Assembly (NCBI GenBank): GCA_019745775.1
Contig: JAIESR010000023.1
Span: 62,001-126,000 of the forward strand
From: Xanthobacteraceae bacterium
GTDB taxonomy: Bacteria > Pseudomonadota > Alphaproteobacteria > Rhizobiales > Xanthobacteraceae
Direction of reading: 5' to 3'
DNA: 64,000 nt
A model generated the notes under the pieces. It was given only the letters and a program-made list of their open reading frames with translations, did not search any database and was not told the DNA's origin. The position numbers and the translations under genes were made by a program. This document shows positions 62,154 to 64,000 of this stretch, one piece after another. The number at the start of each line of letters is the position of its first letter. Position 1 is the first letter of the stretch.

Positions 62154-62564
62154 CTAGGCAGGCGTGAACTTCGGAACCGAGACGTTCTCCGCCACGTCGT
62201 CGAACACGACCTTAACCGGCATCTCGCATTTCACCGCGTCCGGTTTGATGCCGATGATATTGCTGAGGAGCCGCGGCCCCTCCTCGAGCTCGACGATCGC
62301 CACGACGTACGGCACCTCGCCGGCGAAAGCGGGATGATAGACGCGGTGGAACGTCACAAAGCTGTAAACCTTGCCGCGCCCGGAGACGGGTTTGAAGTCG
62401 AAGTCGGCCGCGAGGCAGTTTGGACAGGATTTCGACGGCGGGAACCAGAATTTTCCGCAGGCATTGCATTTCGGCAGCTCAAGCTGGTGCCGTTTGGTGG
62501 CCTCCCAATACGGCACCGATTCCGGCGCGGGCTTGGGCAGTGGCTTGCGGGCGCGGTCGCTCAT
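62154..62564 (-). CDS. DUF35 OB-fold/zinc-ribbon protein
   Basis: A 136-residue protein with an N-terminal helix, a zinc ribbon with Cys33, Cys36, Cys47 and Cys50 (CNACGKFWFPPSKSCPNC) and a C-terminal OB-fold (GKVYSFVTFHRVYHP onward). DUF35 proteins bind acyl-CoA and partner with thiolase-like enzymes. Its ATG overlaps the upstream thiolase-like stop by one base (TAATG), which supports a joint complex. Confidence 0.9.
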   Translation of the reverse strand: MSDRARKPLPKPAPESVPYWEATKRHQLELPKCNACGKFWFPPSKSCPNCLAADFDFKPVSGRGKVYSFVTFHRVYHPAFAGEVPYVVAIVELEEGPRLLSNIIGIKPDAVKCEMPVKVVFDDVAENVSVPKFTPA

Positions 62565-63745
62565 TACGCCCTCCCGAGGATCAGGGTCGAGTGGCAGACC
62601 TGGTTGCCGCCATGCCCCGATACCAGCGCAATCTCGGCGTCTTTCACCTGACGATCGGCGGGATATGTGTGGCGCATCTGCCGGGCGCCCTCGACCACCT
62701 GCAGCATGCCTTCGACATGCGCTTCCGAGAGCTGTCCGCCCGAGGTATTGGTCGGCAAGCGCCCGCCCATGCGCAGCGCACCTGAGGCGACGAAATCGCC
62801 GCCCTCGCCTTTCTTGCAGAAGCCGTAGTCCTCGAGTTGCGTCAGCACCATGTAGGTAAAGCAGTCGTAGATCTGCGCGGTATCGACGTCGTCGGGCCCG
62901 ACGCCGGCCATGGCATAGGCGATCTCGCCGCTCTTCTTCGCCGCCGTCACCACCATGTTGTCGTCGTTGAACCAGCCGCGCAGGTTGTTGAAGCTGCCGA
63001 AGCCCTTGATCAGCACCGGCGGCTGCCTGAGGTCACGGGCGCGCTCGCTGCTGGTGACGATGACGGCGCCGGCGCCGTCGCTGCGCAGGCTGCAATCGTA
63101 GAGCCCGAACGGCGACACGATCTGCGGCGCCTCGTGATATTGCGCAATGCTCAATGGCTTCTTCATCTGCGCGTCGGGATTGCGCAGCGCATGCTCGCGA
63201 CAAGCGACCGCGATCTCGCCGAACTGGTCGCGCGTCGTGCCGTAGAGATGCATGTGGCGGGTCGCGCCGAAAGCATGCGCGGCGACCGCGCCGAAATAGC
63301 CGTATTCGGGCGCGAACTCCTTGGGCAGCTGGTCGTCGGGCGTGGTCTGGTTCTTCACCCGCGCTTCTTCGGACGAGTGGGTGCGCGACCAGGAATCGCG
63401 GCCGTAGCCGCAGATCACGGTCGACGCCATGCCGGCCTTGATCGCCATCGAGGCGATCGCGACGGCGAGGATCTGGCTGGCGCCGCCGTTGTCGAGCGAG
63501 GTCGAGAACTTGACGTTGATGCCGAGCCGCGCGCCGATCTGCTGGTGATGACTGTAGATGTCGTCGGGCCCGCGGCACACGATGCCGTCGATGTCCTTCA
63601 CGTTGATCCCGGAGTCGGCGATGGCGTTGCGCATCGCCTCCACCAGGAGGTCGAGGCTCGACACGCCCGGCACCCGGCCGAGGCGACTATGCCCGGTGCC
63701 GACAATGGCGCAGGCGTCGCGCAGCTCACGGGACGGTTCGATCAT
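62564..63745 (-). CDS. Thiolase-like (SCP2-type) protein lacking the active Cys
   Basis: A 393-residue thiolase-superfamily protein. Where the nucleophilic Cys of biosynthetic and degradative thiolases would sit, it has STSLDNGGASQILA (85-90 DNGGAS), so ordinary thiolysis is unlikely. AQIYDCFTYMVLTQLED (Tyr293) and NTSGGQLSEAHVEG (His343) match the C-terminal half of this group. Together with the coupled DUF35 gene it resembles the aldolase-type thiolase/DUF35 pairs that cleave CoA esters of side chains (inference). The encoded N-terminus MIEPSRELRDACAIVGTGHS is typical. Confidence 0.87.
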   Translation of the reverse strand: MIEPSRELRDACAIVGTGHSRLGRVPGVSSLDLLVEAMRNAIADSGINVKDIDGIVCRGPDDIYSHHQQIGARLGINVKFSTSLDNGGASQILAVAIASMAIKAGMASTVICGYGRDSWSRTHSSEEARVKNQTTPDDQLPKEFAPEYGYFGAVAAHAFGATRHMHLYGTTRDQFGEIAVACREHALRNPDAQMKKPLSIAQYHEAPQIVSPFGLYDCSLRSDGAGAVIVTSSERARDLRQPPVLIKGFGSFNNLRGWFNDDNMVVTAAKKSGEIAYAMAGVGPDDVDTAQIYDCFTYMVLTQLEDYGFCKKGEGGDFVASGALRMGGRLPTNTSGGQLSEAHVEGMLQVVEGARQMRHTYPADRQVKDAEIALVSGHGGNQVCHSTLILGRA

Positions 63746-63783
63746 GGCTTCTTCTCCGTCATTCGATCGCCTGTTCTACCGCA

Positions 63784-64000
63784 TCACCGGAACAGCTCCT
63801 CGACAATTTTTGCCGAGGCCTCGGTGTGTGAATTCAGCTTTTCCGGCGTCACGAAATTCTCCTGCACGCCGGCCCGAGACGGAACGATCGGCGCAATCGT
63901 TGCCAACGGCTCGACATCGGGACGGACCGGCAGATACTCGGCGTTCACCAAAATCGTCTGGCCTTCCTTGGAGAGCAGGAAGTCCATCAGCAGCAGCGCG
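63784..64000 (-). CDS. Solute-binding protein, C-terminal fragment
   Basis: The gene enters from beyond the right edge; the 72 codons visible end with MDFLLSKEGQTILVNAEYLP and a helix SHTEASAKIVEELF. This resembles the C-terminus of ABC-type extracellular solute-binding proteins, including iron-type ones; the substrate cannot be told. The frame is open to the edge (ALLL before MDF), so the true start lies outside. Confidence 0.6.
   Translation of the reverse strand, partial: ALLLMDFLLSKEGQTILVNAEYLPVRPDVEPLATIAPIVPSRAGVQENFVTPEKLNSHTEASAKIVEELFR

Overview
The window is high-GC chromosomal DNA from an alphaproteobacterium, most likely a member of the Hyphomicrobiales (Rhizobiales) close to Bradyrhizobium, Pseudolabrys or Rhodoplanes. 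This is inferred from gene content and order: a PopZ-like polar protein, an ExoR-like Sel1 protein, DUF1127 proteins, four Bug/TctC-type periplasmic receptors, and one long housekeeping block in an order familiar from that group. No rRNA genes, phage, insertion sequence or CRISPR array was seen.

Layout. 1-7.2 kb: the start of a TauE/SafE permease, small secreted proteins (one with a leader hairpin that covers its ribosome binding site), a nitronate monooxygenase, three tandem Bug receptors and a D-2-hydroxyacid dehydrogenase. 7.5-30.5 kb: a conserved core, mostly on the minus strand and read right to left: dgt, argS, a SPOR protein, nagZ, scpA, scpB, tatA, tatB, tatC, serS, surE, pcm, an nlpD/dipM-like lipoprotein, yajC, secD, secF, a Mth938/NDUFAF3-like gene and a squalene/phytoene-synthase-like (NDUFAF6-like) gene. 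trmFO, a DUF815 ATPase and a single-domain response regulator lie among them on the plus strand, and erpA is divergent from dgt. 30.5-43.1 kb: a fourth Bug receptor, a two-gene RND efflux operon, xthA, an ExoR-like protein overlapping the end of ilvD, a 3-methyladenine glycosylase, and two tandem paralogous secreted proteins with a ClpP/crotonase-like signature. 43.1-54.7 kb: prfC, a small AT-rich patch with a membrane protein fused in translation to a shortened NTF2-like gene, a substrate-binding/decarboxylase-like protein, a DUF2459 protein, valS, an MFS transporter, popZ, a TolC-type outer-membrane protein and a second PCMT-family gene. 54.9-64 kb: tRNA-Cys, a DUF1127 gene, tRNA-Asn, a lipocalin-like protein, a Rieske/small protein/amidohydrolase operon, an ArsR-VOC-SRPBCC group, an Hfq-like protein with a proline-rich tail, a DUF35/thiolase-like pair, and the end of a solute-binding protein.

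How the genes fit together. The core covers protein export (Tat, SecDF-YajC), chromosome segregation (ScpAB), envelope maintenance (NagZ, SPOR, NlpD-like), protein repair (Pcm, SurE) and aminoacyl-tRNA synthesis. The flanks carry accessory catabolic and uptake genes. The most unusual items are the ClpP-like secreted pair, whose second copy has lost the apparent catalytic residues; the AT-rich patch at 44.8-45.2 kb; the SD-masking leader at 724-780; the two complex I assembly-factor homologues beside secDF; the Hfq-like protein with its long tail; and a palindromic repeat found twice, both times between convergent genes.
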